This document shows positions 1 through 6,570 of a DNA stretch of 7,923 bases, one piece after another. The stretch covers positions 1-7,923 of the forward strand of contig JAFGNI010000700.1 in assembly GCA_016927095.1 (NCBI GenBank), written 5' to 3'. Below the pieces are notes generated by a model. It searched no databases and was not told the origin of the DNA. It was given only the letters and a program-made list of their open reading frames with translations. The translations under genes were made by a program, and so were the position numbers. How positions within the stretch are numbered: the first letter of the stretch is position 1; each line of letters starts with the position of its first letter. This DNA is from Anaerolineae bacterium (GTDB lineage: Bacteria; Chloroflexota; Anaerolineae; B4-G1; SLSP01).

Positions 1-969
1 GAGGAGGCCTGGTATGATCTGCTGCCTATGGCCCGGGCGCTCTACGCTGTGAACGGTGTGCCGTACGCGCTGCCTCTGGGCCTTTCGACTTATCTGGCCT
101 ACTACAACGCAGAGTGGTTGGGCGACCTGGGATACGATGCCGCGACCGCCAATTGGGAGGACTTCCGGCGCACGGCGTGCGCTGCGACGGACCCGCTGCG
201 CGGTCGGATCGGCGTGGGTGTTCCGGCGCGGGCTAGCATCCTCCTCGCCTTCCTGGCTGCCAGCGGCTCCGAGGTCGTGGACGCCAATGGCTACTATCAG
301 TTCGCCGATGAGGAGGGCCACGCCGCTGCGGCGCTGCTGCAGTCGGTGATGGCCGGCGAGTGTGGCGAGGTCTACGAGGACTGGGACCGCGGGCTTGCGG
401 AGCTCAGCAAGAGCTCTATGGCGATGATCGTCGAGTCGAGCGAGCGCCTTACGGATATCGAAAACGGCGTCCTTGCCGGTCGCAACTTCCCCTTGGGTCT
501 GGCGCCCCTGCCGGGAATTGAGGGGACAGGCGCCACGCTCTGGTACGGTCCCGGGCTGATGGTCTCCGCCCCCGAGGGGCCGCGGCAGGAGGCGGCGCTC
601 AGAGCGTTCTCTTGGCTATTCTCGGCCGAGGCACAGGCGGTCTGGGGAGAGATCACGGAATACGTCCCGGTGCGCCGTTCCATCGTCGAGGCGGCGCTGG
701 GGGCGGCGGCGGCGGAGCCTATCCTCTCGTCGGAGGCGCAGTTGTGGCAACTGACGCTGGCTGCGGCTGACAGCGGGGACTGGTTCCCGTGGCCGCTGGC
801 TACCAACCGCATCACATGCCGGGCCTCGCTGCTGCGCGGGTTGTTGGCCTTCCAACAAGAGGAAGTAGACACGAACGCCTATATCGACACGGCGGTCACC
901 GCCTGCAACACCGGCGTCGGCTTCCGCCCGATTCCCACGCCTGTGCCGGCGGAGGAAGCTGCCCCGTGA
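1..969 (+). CDS. ABC transporter extracellular solute-binding protein (family 1), 5'-truncated
   Basis: The reading frame is open from base 1, so the gene begins upstream; 322 residues are visible and the ATG at 28 is internal. Seen: an early segment GVPYALPLGLSTYLAYYN and a later FSWLFSAEAQAVWGEITEYVPVRRS, which match the 'G.pYalP....YYN' and 'fl.speaQa.w....gylPvr' blocks of family 1 (SBP_bac_1) sugar-type binding proteins. The protein ends in a short Pro/Ala-rich tail. Members of this family bind a solute, often a sugar or glycerol-phosphate, outside the membrane and deliver it to an ABC permease. The signal peptide or lipobox would lie upstream of the window. No permease or ATPase gene follows; instead a CAP-domain gene overlaps the stop codon. 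The substrate cannot be inferred. I am confident of the family and not of the ligand. Confidence 0.85.
   Translation, partial: EEAWYDLLPMARALYAVNGVPYALPLGLSTYLAYYNAEWLGDLGYDAATANWEDFRRTACAATDPLRGRIGVGVPARASILLAFLAASGSEVVDANGYYQFADEEGHAAAALLQSVMAGECGEVYEDWDRGLAELSKSSMAMIVESSERLTDIENGVLAGRNFPLGLAPLPGIEGTGATLWYGPGLMVSAPEGPRQEAALRAFSWLFSAEAQAVWGEITEYVPVRRSIVEAALGAAAAEPILSSEAQLWQLTLAAADSGDWFPWPLATNRITCRASLLRGLLAFQQEEVDTNAYIDTAVTACNTGVGFRPIPTPVPAEEAAP
951..956 (+). promoter_or_regulatory. Shine-Dalgarno fixing the GTG start of the CAP-domain gene
   Basis: GGAGGA lies nine bases before a GTG at 966-968 that overlaps the TGA stop (967-969) of the solute-binding protein gene as GTGA. The arrangement implies translational coupling. 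It argues against the upstream ATG at 789, which would bury the signal peptide behind about 59 residues read out of frame from the preceding gene. Confidence 0.7.
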
Positions 970-2132
970 GACGCCAAGATCGTGCCGCCCGCGCCCCAGG
1001 TCTTGGCCTTGCCCTCCGGTGTCTGCTGCTTGCCGTAGTCCTGGGTCGTCTGGTTGGAGACCCTGTGCCGGTGCCGGTCCGTGCGCAGGTCAATCCGGCT
1101 ACGCACCTGCAGGCTCTCATCAACCAGGTCCGGCTGAACGAAGGCCTCGCGCCCCTGGGCCACTCGGCGCTGTTGACACAGGCCGCCCAGCGCCACGCAG
1201 ATGATCTGGTCACGCTGGGACAGGTCACGCACGAGGGGTCTGACGGATCCGACTACCAGCAACGCATCCGCGAGGCACGTTACCAGGCCTGGAACGACGG
1301 GCTCATGGTCAACGAGGTGCTCTGGGCCGGATTAGGCACCGCGGATGATGCCCTGGTCTGGTTCTACACCAACCCCGAATGGGCCACCCTCACCGATGGG
1401 CGGTACCGTGAGGCCGGCGTAGGGTATGCCGACGACAACGGCGTCCGCTACTTCGTGGTCACGCTGGGTTCCCGCCCTGGCGTCCTGCCCATCTTCATCA
1501 ACGATGGCTACAGCACCACCGAGTCGCCGGCGGTCGCGCTGCGGCTGACCAATGAGGAAGCCGTGCCCATGGGGGATGCTGCTTGGATCGGGCAGGCCAT
1601 CGAGATCCGCACAAACAACGCCCCTGATTTCACCGGGCTCCCGTGGCAGCCCTGGGAGCCACTGGTGCCGTGGGCCCTGCCCTCGGAAGAACCTGGGGAG
1701 TACGCCGTCTACGTGGAGTTCCGGGATGGTGCGGACCGGACCGCAATCGCGGAGGACACGATCCGTTTGGTGGCGCCTGGGGAATCCCCGCCGACGCCGA
1801 CGCCGTTTCTGGCTTTGCCGGAGCGATCCGGTTCACCGGCCGGCGCCACGCCGGAGGCTGAAACGCCCGCTCCCGAGATCCCAGGGGACGGCACAGCCCC
1901 GCCGACGGTGCCGCCTGCCACGCTGCCGCCCGACATTGAGATCACCCCCATGCCTGTGGTGCCCGAGGTTGGTGACGAACCCATCACCCCCTATCCGACC
2001 TGGACCCCCTTGCCCACGGAGACCCCCGCCGTTTCAGGCGATCCCCAGGCCAATCTCCCGATCGTGCTGGCCTTCCTGCTGCAGGGCGCGGCACTGCTGA
2101 TCGGCGTCGCCGTCTTCCTCCGCCGGCACTGA
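966..2132 (+). CDS. Secreted CAP/SCP-domain protein with C-terminal membrane anchor
   Basis: With the GTG start at 966 the product is 388 aa. It has an Arg-rich N-terminus and a hydrophobic core (LALRCLLLAVVL, about 16-27) with possible cleavage after VRA (38-40). Residues about 46-170 form a CAP (CRISP/antigen-5/PR-1, SCP) domain, with 'LINQVRLNEGLAPL', H77 in RHADDL, H89 in THEG, E117 in NEVLW and REAGVGYA. Where many bacterial CAP proteins have 'PGH', this one has NPEW (136-139), so one putative metal-ligand His is replaced by Trp. Residues about 175-271 look like a beta-sandwich/Ig-like region, 272-362 are a Pro/Thr linker, and 364-385 are a transmembrane helix followed by RRH. I infer an outward-facing protein tethered by its C-terminus; there is no LPXTG motif. 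Function in bacteria is poorly defined for this family. It is probably co-transcribed with the preceding gene. Confidence 0.85.
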   Translation: MRRQDRAARAPGLGLALRCLLLAVVLGRLVGDPVPVPVRAQVNPATHLQALINQVRLNEGLAPLGHSALLTQAAQRHADDLVTLGQVTHEGSDGSDYQQRIREARYQAWNDGLMVNEVLWAGLGTADDALVWFYTNPEWATLTDGRYREAGVGYADDNGVRYFVVTLGSRPGVLPIFINDGYSTTESPAVALRLTNEEAVPMGDAAWIGQAIEIRTNNAPDFTGLPWQPWEPLVPWALPSEEPGEYAVYVEFRDGADRTAIAEDTIRLVAPGESPPTPTPFLALPERSGSPAGATPEAETPAPEIPGDGTAPPTVPPATLPPDIEITPMPVVPEVGDEPITPYPTWTPLPTETPAVSGDPQANLPIVLAFLLQGAALLIGVAVFLRRH

Positions 2133-2150
2133 TGCAGCATTGCCATCTTC

Positions 2151-2175
2151 TTAACTGATCTGCAACGCAAGTTAA
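2151..2175. promoter_or_regulatory. Inverted repeat in the leader region of the LysM/YkuD gene
   Basis: Arms TTAACT (2151-2156) and AGTTAA (2170-2175) are perfect complements around a 13-base spacer. The gap (2133-2251) is AT-richer than its surroundings. The octamer AACTGATC occurs at 2153-2160 and again at 2201-2208. A weak -10-like TAAACT (2199-2204) lies downstream; the nearest -35-like TTAACA (2172-2177) is 21 bases away, too far for a standard sigma70 promoter. The region probably carries the promoter of the next gene, but I cannot assign it firmly. Confidence 0.3.
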
Positions 2176-2251
2176 CACACGCCTGACACAATTGCTGCTA
2201 AACTGATCGTACACACTTTGGAACGTACAGTGGTTTCCTTAGGAGTTTACG

Positions 2252-3292
2252 ATGAAGACGCGACTGTCGGCACACCTTCTACGGCATCTCTTGCTTGTGT
2301 CTGTTGTGTGTCTGGGGCTGGCCTTCACGGCAGCCCAGCCGGCCCTGGCAGCTCCGGTGCAATCCACCGTGGTCATTGTGCAGCCTGGGGATACGCTCAC
2401 GCGTATTGCTTCACAATACGGCCTCAGCGTCAGCCAACTGGCGTCTGCCAACGGTCTGAGGTGGAACTCCTGGCTCTATGCCGGGCAGCGGCTGACCATC
2501 CCCGGCAGTAGCTACACCAGCCCATCGCCGGCGCCCAGCGGCAACACCTACGTCGTCCAGCGGGGCGATACCCTGATGAGCATTGCCGCCCGCTACGGCG
2601 TCAACGTGAGCCAGCTGGCGTCGCTCAACGGCCTGGCCTGGAACTCCTGGGTCTACGTGGGGCAACGCCTCAGCATCCCGGGCGGGCAGTCGGCCCCCAA
2701 CCCCTCACCGCCAACGTCGACGGGCGGGACCTACGTCGTCAAGGCCGGGAACACGCTCTTCAGCATCGCCAAGTGGCACGGCACGACGGTCAGCGCGCTG
2801 CGCGCCGCTAACGGCCTGAGCTCCGATATCATCTACGTGGGACAGCGCCTGACCATCCCTGGCGGCAGCACCACCCCGGCCCAGCCACCGTCCACGTCGC
2901 CCGCACCCGCGCCCACCCCGGCCCCTAATCCTGGGACCGGTGGGAAGTGGATCGATATCAATCTCTCGCAGCAGCGCATCACCGCTTACCAGGGCCAGAC
3001 CCCGGTCTATTCCGCCATCGTCTCGACCGGGCTGCCGGGCACTCCGACCGTTGTGGGGACCTTCTCCGTCTATGTGAAGTACCGGGCCACGCCGATGAGC
3101 GGTCCCGGCTACTACCTCCCTGCCGTGCCGCACACGATGTACTTCTACCGGGGCTACGCCATCCACGGCGCCTACTGGCACAACAACTTCGGGACGCCCA
3201 TGAGCCATGGCTGTGTCAACCTCTCCCTCCCTGACGCCGAGTGGTTCTACAACTGGACCCCCGTGGGCACCAAAGTCGTGAGCCACTACTAA
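2252..3292 (+). CDS. Secreted triple-LysM L,D-transpeptidase (YkuD family)
   Basis: The 346-aa product begins at an ATG six bases after AGGAG (2241-2245). Residues 1-33 form a signal peptide ending in ALA. Three LysM domains follow at about 41-84, 99-143 and 160-203, each with the pattern V.pGdTL..IA..yg..vs.L...NGL...Y.GQRL.IPG, separated by Ser/Pro/Thr/Gly linkers. A Pro-rich hinge (about 205-230) leads to a YkuD domain (about 232-345). Its catalytic signature is visible: H305 in HGAYWH and S318-H319-G320-C321-V-N-L, with C321 the nucleophile. The family forms 3-3 peptidoglycan cross-links or attaches proteins to peptidoglycan, and LysM domains bind GlcNAc-containing glycan. I infer an exported cell-wall cross-linking enzyme. 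LysM1 and LysM2 share a WNSW segment absent from LysM3. The gene stands alone. Confidence 0.95.
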   Translation: MKTRLSAHLLRHLLLVSVVCLGLAFTAAQPALAAPVQSTVVIVQPGDTLTRIASQYGLSVSQLASANGLRWNSWLYAGQRLTIPGSSYTSPSPAPSGNTYVVQRGDTLMSIAARYGVNVSQLASLNGLAWNSWVYVGQRLSIPGGQSAPNPSPPTSTGGTYVVKAGNTLFSIAKWHGTTVSALRAANGLSSDIIYVGQRLTIPGGSTTPAQPPSTSPAPAPTPAPNPGTGGKWIDINLSQQRITAYQGQTPVYSAIVSTGLPGTPTVVGTFSVYVKYRATPMSGPGYYLPAVPHTMYFYRGYAIHGAYWHNNFGTPMSHGCVNLSLPDAEWFYNWTPVGTKVVSHY

Positions 3293-3321
3293 GCGTCGCC
3301 GAGCACACCCGATCCGTTATC

Positions 3322-3349
3322 CGCCGGCAGAGCGCAAGCTCTGCCGGCG
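3322..3349. repeat. Perfect 12-bp hairpin with GCAA tetraloop after the LysM/YkuD gene
   Basis: CGCCGGCAGAGC (3322-3333), loop GCAA (3334-3337) and GCTCTGCCGGCG (3338-3349) form a perfect 12-bp stem closed by a GNRA-type loop, 29 bases after the stop codon. No U-run follows, so it is not a canonical intrinsic terminator. It may be a terminator of another type, an mRNA 3'-end stabiliser, or a member of the dispersed palindromic repeats that follow. Confidence 0.6.
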
Positions 3350-3390
3350 CTGCTGTGCCGGTGGATCGCCCGGTGGCAACTCGCCGTCCC

Positions 3391-3468
3391 CGTAGGGGCA
3401 CCCTTTGTGGGTGCCATCTGCCGCGGTCGCCCGCTGCCCGGAGGGCAGGGACAAGCCCTGCCCCTACG
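3391..3468. repeat. REP-like palindromic element with CGTAGGGG/CCCCTACG ends
   Basis: The 78-base unit is bounded by perfect inverted ends CGTAGGGG (3391-3398) and CCCCTACG (3461-3468). Inside are two hairpins: GGCACCC/GGGTGCC (3397-3403 with 3409-3415) and GGGCAGGG/CCCTGCCC (3443-3450 with 3456-3463). A further 10-bp inverted pair, CCGCGGTCGC (3421-3430) and GCGACCGCGG (3484-3493), encloses the second hairpin. Short ORFs crossing it give peptides such as EGRDKPCPYE, a look I associate with spurious ORFs over dispersed 'GTAGGGGC' repeats. No transposase is present, so any mobility would depend on an enzyme encoded elsewhere. Confidence 0.6.
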
Positions 3469-3518
3469 AATGTCCGCCGGCCCGCGACCGCGGCGTCAAC
3501 ACGGCAACCAGCCATGTA

Positions 3519-3539
3519 GGGCGGGTAGCCGACCCGCCC
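3519..3539. repeat. GGGCGGGT/ACCCGCCC hairpin, third unit of the repeat cluster
   Basis: GGGCGGGT (3519-3526), loop AGCCG, and ACCCGCCC (3532-3539) form a perfect 8-bp stem preceded by GTA. It resembles the ends of the element upstream (GTAGGG) and is probably another unit of the same class of intergenic palindromes. Confidence 0.5.
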
Positions 3540-3594
3540 GCGCCCGGGCCATCCTTGCCGCGGACCACATCCCTGCGCACAACGCGCCAGCCGC

Positions 3595-3622
3595 TTCCCA
3601 CCGACCCGTTTTTCGCTACACT
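3595..3622 (+). promoter_or_regulatory. Candidate sigma70-type promoter for the M1 peptidase gene
   Basis: TTCCCA (3595-3600, 4/6 to TTGACA), a 16-base spacer, and TACACT (3617-3622, 4/6 to TATAAT) lie about 55 bases before the gene. The -10 sits inside a small dyad, TTTCGC (3611-3616) with GCGAAA (3625-3630), which could be an operator or chance. The remainder of 3541-3677 shows no gene. Confidence 0.35.
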
Positions 3623-3677
3623 AGGCGAAATCCGGTGATCGACTGGCCCGGTCTAGTGCTTTCGCTGCGAGCATCCC

Positions 3678-5258
3678 ATGCAATGGTCTAGGAACCTCTT
3701 ACACTTGGCTGTCCTGACCCTCACCATCCTGTCCTTCACGGGATGTGTGCCGGACCTCGCTACACCTGCTGCCGCCACCGTCACACCCAGCGCCACATCC
3801 GAAGCCACGCCCACGCCGGCTGTAGCGCCTACCTGGACCGCGCCGCCGCCGACCCCGGTGCCCACCCAAGAAGCGGCGCCGCCGATCCCCTTGAACGCCG
3901 TCAGTCGCCGCCCGCAGATAACCATGGACATCGCCCTTAACCTGCGCGGTCGCCGTCTCGACGTCACCCAGGTCGTGATGACGGCCAACGGCACGTCCGA
4001 CCCCTGGCAGGAGGTGGTCTTCGCCGTCATGCCCGCCCACCAGCCCGGCGTCCTGGCCCTGGAACTGGTCGAGGTGACGACATACACCGCCGGCACCACC
4101 GCAGGCCAGCGGCACATCGTCGCGGGCACCCTTGACGATATGATGCTCCACGTGCCCATGCCCAAGCCCGTGCAGCCTGGCGACGCGGTGATGATCACCT
4201 TTGTCTACCATCTTCGAGCGCCCCAGATCGACCAAGCCACGTGGCTCCCCGAGGGCAACCTCGGCGCCGGCGAGCGCGTGCTCCAGGCCGGCGATTGGCA
4301 CCCGACCCTGGTGCCCTACCGGGACGGTGCCGGATGGCAGACCTGGACCTATCACCCGGTCGGTGACCCCATCGTCTATCCCGTCGCGGACTACGATGTC
4401 CAGATCTTCGCCGATCCCGCGGTCGTCATTGCCGCGCCGGGCGAAGTAACGCATGAAGGTGGGGTCCATCGCTACCGTATGCAGGGCGCCCGCTCCTTCG
4501 CCTTCCTCGCCAGCCCGGACTACCAGGTGATGGTTGCGGAGGCCGGCGGGCTCCCGCTGCAAGCCTACTACCTGCCCGGACAGGGCGCTGCTGCCGAGGC
4601 CGCACTCGAGATCGCAGCGCGCGCCATCCCTCTCTACAAGGAGCTCTACGGGCCCTATCCGGCGGTACAGGGCGAGGGCGCGCCCGCCTTGGTCATCGCG
4701 CAGAACACCTATTGGGGCTCGATGGAATATGCCGGGCTCATCAGCCTCAGCGATCGCGTCTTCCAGACCCACACCGACACGCCCAAGAGCCAGCTCGTCT
4801 CCTTGACCGCGCACGAGATCGCCCACCAGTGGTGGTACGGCGCCGTGGGCAGCGACCAGGTCCATGCGCCCTGGCTCGACGAGGCCTTCGCCAAGTACAG
4901 TGAGCTCCTCTACTACGAGCGCTACCATCCGGAGCTGACCCGCTGGTGGTGGGAGACCCACGTCTACCGCTTCGACCCGAAGGGCACCGTGGACCGCACG
5001 ATCTACGATTTCCCCTCGACGCCGGTCTACTTCAACCAACTCTACGGGCAGGCGGCGCGCTTCATGGCCGACCTCCGCCGCGACATCGGCGACGATGCCT
5101 TCTTCGCCTTCGTCAAGGCCTACCGCGCCGCCGGCGAGAGCCACGCCGCCGGCGTGGGGCGCCTCGCTGACGCCGACCTTTTCTTCACCACCCTCGCCGC
5201 CCATACCGACGTCGACCTGTCGCCGCTGCTGGAGCGGTATTTCACGAAGCCAGACTAA
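3678..5258 (+). CDS. M1-family zinc metallopeptidase, predicted lipoprotein
   Basis: The 526-aa product starts with a signal segment (LLHLAVLTLTILSFTGC) ending in an approximate lipobox FTGC, so C23 is a likely lipidation site. Residues 24-70 are a Pro/Thr/Ala linker. The N-terminal M1 beta domain (about 75-290) is followed by the catalytic domain: G347-S-M-E-Y351 matches the GAMEN-type substrate motif, H379-E380-I-A-H383 is the zinc site, and E402 in WLDEAFAKY completes HEXXH-X18-E. Y456 in LYGQAARFM aligns with the M1 catalytic Tyr. The C-terminal HEAT-like domain of long M1 enzymes is missing, as in other compact bacterial members. I infer an outward-facing peptidase trimming peptides at the cell surface. 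An in-frame TAG lies at 3654, no alternative in-frame start is evident, and the Shine-Dalgarno is weak (GCGAG). It appears monocistronic. Confidence 0.93.
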   Translation: MQWSRNLLHLAVLTLTILSFTGCVPDLATPAAATVTPSATSEATPTPAVAPTWTAPPPTPVPTQEAAPPIPLNAVSRRPQITMDIALNLRGRRLDVTQVVMTANGTSDPWQEVVFAVMPAHQPGVLALELVEVTTYTAGTTAGQRHIVAGTLDDMMLHVPMPKPVQPGDAVMITFVYHLRAPQIDQATWLPEGNLGAGERVLQAGDWHPTLVPYRDGAGWQTWTYHPVGDPIVYPVADYDVQIFADPAVVIAAPGEVTHEGGVHRYRMQGARSFAFLASPDYQVMVAEAGGLPLQAYYLPGQGAAAEAALEIAARAIPLYKELYGPYPAVQGEGAPALVIAQNTYWGSMEYAGLISLSDRVFQTHTDTPKSQLVSLTAHEIAHQWWYGAVGSDQVHAPWLDEAFAKYSELLYYERYHPELTRWWWETHVYRFDPKGTVDRTIYDFPSTPVYFNQLYGQAARFMADLRRDIGDDAFFAFVKAYRAAGESHAAGVGRLADADLFFTTLAAHTDVDLSPLLERYFTKPD

Positions 5259-5339
5259 ACGCAGAGACGCAGAGGATCAGAGACGCAGAGTTTCTCCTCT
5301 GTCTTTCTCTGCGCCTCCCCACCTCCGCGTCTCTGCGTT
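5258..5339. repeat. Long imperfect inverted repeat abutting the M1 peptidase stop codon
   Basis: The left arm 5258-5275 (AACGCAGAGACGCAGAGG) and right arm 5322-5339 match at 17 of 18 positions as inverted copies. The left half also holds a 13-base direct repeat CAGAGACGCAGAG at 5262-5274 and 5278-5290, and the right half has related CTCTG-rich copies. The first arm base is the last base of the TAA stop. 'CGCAGAGACGCAGAG' palindromes recall intergenic repeats I know from several bacterial phyla. It may work as a 3'-end structure; no U-run follows. Confidence 0.6.
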
Positions 5340-5367
5340 AAAAACGCCTGTATCCCCACCACCCAAG

Positions 5368-5394
5368 TTGCCAAACGCGTCGAATCCGTATAAT
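5368..5394 (+). promoter_or_regulatory. Sigma70-type promoter of the rtcA-rnz operon
   Basis: TTGCCA (5368-5373, 5/6 to TTGACA) and a perfect TATAAT (5389-5394) are separated by 15 bases, slightly short. Transcription would start near 5401, giving a leader of roughly 100 bases. A broken dyad GGCTAGAG/CTCTA(CA)GCC at 5397-5415 covers the predicted start. I see no -24/-12 sigma54 element. Confidence 0.55.
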
Positions 5395-5433
5395 GGGGCT
5401 AGAGGCTCTACAGCCTACACCTAACGCAATCGA

Positions 5434-5472
5434 CAACGGGCCCCCTCCCACCGCTGGAAGGGGCTCCTGTTG
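5434..5472 (+). promoter_or_regulatory. Possible leader hairpin upstream of rtcA
   Basis: CAACGGGCCCC... (from 5434) can pair imperfectly with ...GGGGCTCCTGTTG (to 5472), with CAAC/GTTG at the base and a C-run facing a G-run. It lies between the predicted transcription start and the GGAGG at 5483-5487. Pairing has mismatches, so a regulatory role is a guess. Confidence 0.25.
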
Positions 5473-5498
5473 TTGAATCGACGGAGGCGCGAACCACG

Positions 5499-6551
5499 AT
5501 GCTGGAGATCGACGGCAGTCACGGGGAGGGCGGCGGGCAGATCCTCCGCTCGGCGCTGGCCCTTGCCGCGGTGACCGGACGTCCCGTCCACCTCACCCGC
5601 ATCCGCGCCAACCGCTCGAAGCCCGGCCTCCGCCCGCAGCATCTGACTGCCGTTCTGGCGATGGCGGAGGTCTGCGAGGCCGACACCGAGGGGGCCGAAC
5701 TCGGCAGCCAGGAGCTGACCTTCGCCCCGCAGGCGCAGCCCGCGGCGGGCGACTACCGCTTCGCCGTGGCGGACGCGGCAGCCGGCGGATCTGCCGGCTC
5801 GGTGACGCTGATCCTCCAGACGCTGCTCCTGCCTCTGGCCCTCGCGGAAGGCCCATCGGAGGTCACGCTCCTCGGCGGCACCACGGTGCCGATGAGCCCG
5901 CCGGCGCTCTACGTCGACAAGGTCCTGTTGCCGACACTCTTCGAGATGGGCCTCCGCGCCTCGGTCGATCACCGGATCTGGGGCTTCTACCCCCGCGGCG
6001 ACGGCGAGCTGACCGCGTCCATCCGCGGTGGCACGCACCTCCGTGGCTTGGATCTGACCGATCCTGGCGGCTTAGTGCGCGTCGAGGGCACAGCCTTTGC
6101 CGCCCGCCTGCCCTCGCACATCCCGCAGCGGATGGCCAACCGGGCGCGCAACATCCTGCATGACCTCGAGATCGCGACGCACATCGTGCCGGAGCACGTT
6201 TCCTCGCCCGGTGTGGGCACAGGCCTATTCCTCTGCGCGCGCTACGAGCGGGCGCAGGCCGGCTTCCTCTCACTGGGACGCCTGGGCTTGCCCGCCGAGG
6301 AGGTGGCAGAGATCGCATGCCGCGCCTTGGTGGAACACCATCGCACAAGCGCCGCCGCCGACCCGCATTTGGCGGACCAACTGGTGCTGCCTTTCGCGTT
6401 GGCAGAGGGCCCGTCCCGCATCACCGTCTCGCGGGTGACGCGCCACCTGCTCACCAGCGTCTGGGTCGCCCAGCAGTTCGGCTTCGACTGGGTGCGCGTC
6501 GAGGGCGAAGTCGGCAGGCCGGGTCTGCTGACCGCGGGTGATTGGAACTAA
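5499..6551 (+). CDS. rtcA: RNA 3'-terminal phosphate cyclase
   Basis: The 350-aa product is close to the family's usual length (about 340). It starts at an ATG 11 bases after GGAGG (5483-5487). The enzyme uses ATP to convert an RNA 3'-phosphate to a 2',3'-cyclic phosphate through a covalent His-AMP. Seen: the N-terminal IDGSHGEGGGQILRSALALA (4-23), IRANRSKPGLRPQH (35-48), the signature GFYPRGDGEL (162-171), HLADQLVLPFALAEG (290-304) and VTRH (313-316), whose H316 aligns with the catalytic His of the family. The signature departs from the common 'RGxxPxGGGxV': WG replaces RG and GDG replaces GGG. The order of blocks is complete, so I expect a working enzyme in the cytoplasm. No rtcB ligase gene is in the window. 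rnz follows after 19 bases, so the two are probably one operon. Confidence 0.93.
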   Translation: MLEIDGSHGEGGGQILRSALALAAVTGRPVHLTRIRANRSKPGLRPQHLTAVLAMAEVCEADTEGAELGSQELTFAPQAQPAAGDYRFAVADAAAGGSAGSVTLILQTLLLPLALAEGPSEVTLLGGTTVPMSPPALYVDKVLLPTLFEMGLRASVDHRIWGFYPRGDGELTASIRGGTHLRGLDLTDPGGLVRVEGTAFAARLPSHIPQRMANRARNILHDLEIATHIVPEHVSSPGVGTGLFLCARYERAQAGFLSLGRLGLPAEEVAEIACRALVEHHRTSAAADPHLADQLVLPFALAEGPSRITVSRVTRHLLTSVWVAQQFGFDWVRVEGEVGRPGLLTAGDWN

Positions 6552-6570
6552 CCTTTGCTAGGGAGTTTGT

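Noticed and set aside
789..965. ATG at 789 as start of the CAP-domain gene
   Set aside because: It would add about 59 Arg/His/Gly-rich residues that are an out-of-frame reading of the solute-binding protein gene and would bury the signal peptide. The GTG at 966 has a good ribosome-binding site and gives a proper signal peptide.
3405..3691. Small plus-strand ORFs in the 3293-3677 gap
   Set aside because: They run across palindromic repeats, are Arg/Pro-rich, overlap one another in different frames and have no convincing ribosome-binding site.
3699..5204. 501-codon open frame on the minus strand opposite the M1 peptidase gene
   Set aside because: It is a GC-rich antisense shadow: low-complexity Gly/Arg/Val-rich product, no recognisable motif, and the plus strand encodes a complete M1 catalytic signature.
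5262..5290. Two 13-base direct repeats as a CRISPR-like array
   Set aside because: Only two copies with a 16-base period, part of a larger inverted repeat; no spacers of CRISPR size and no cas genes.
5340..5498. Sigma54 (-24/-12) promoter for rtcA
   Set aside because: No TGGCAC-N5-TTGC-like sequence was found; a TATAAT box is present instead.
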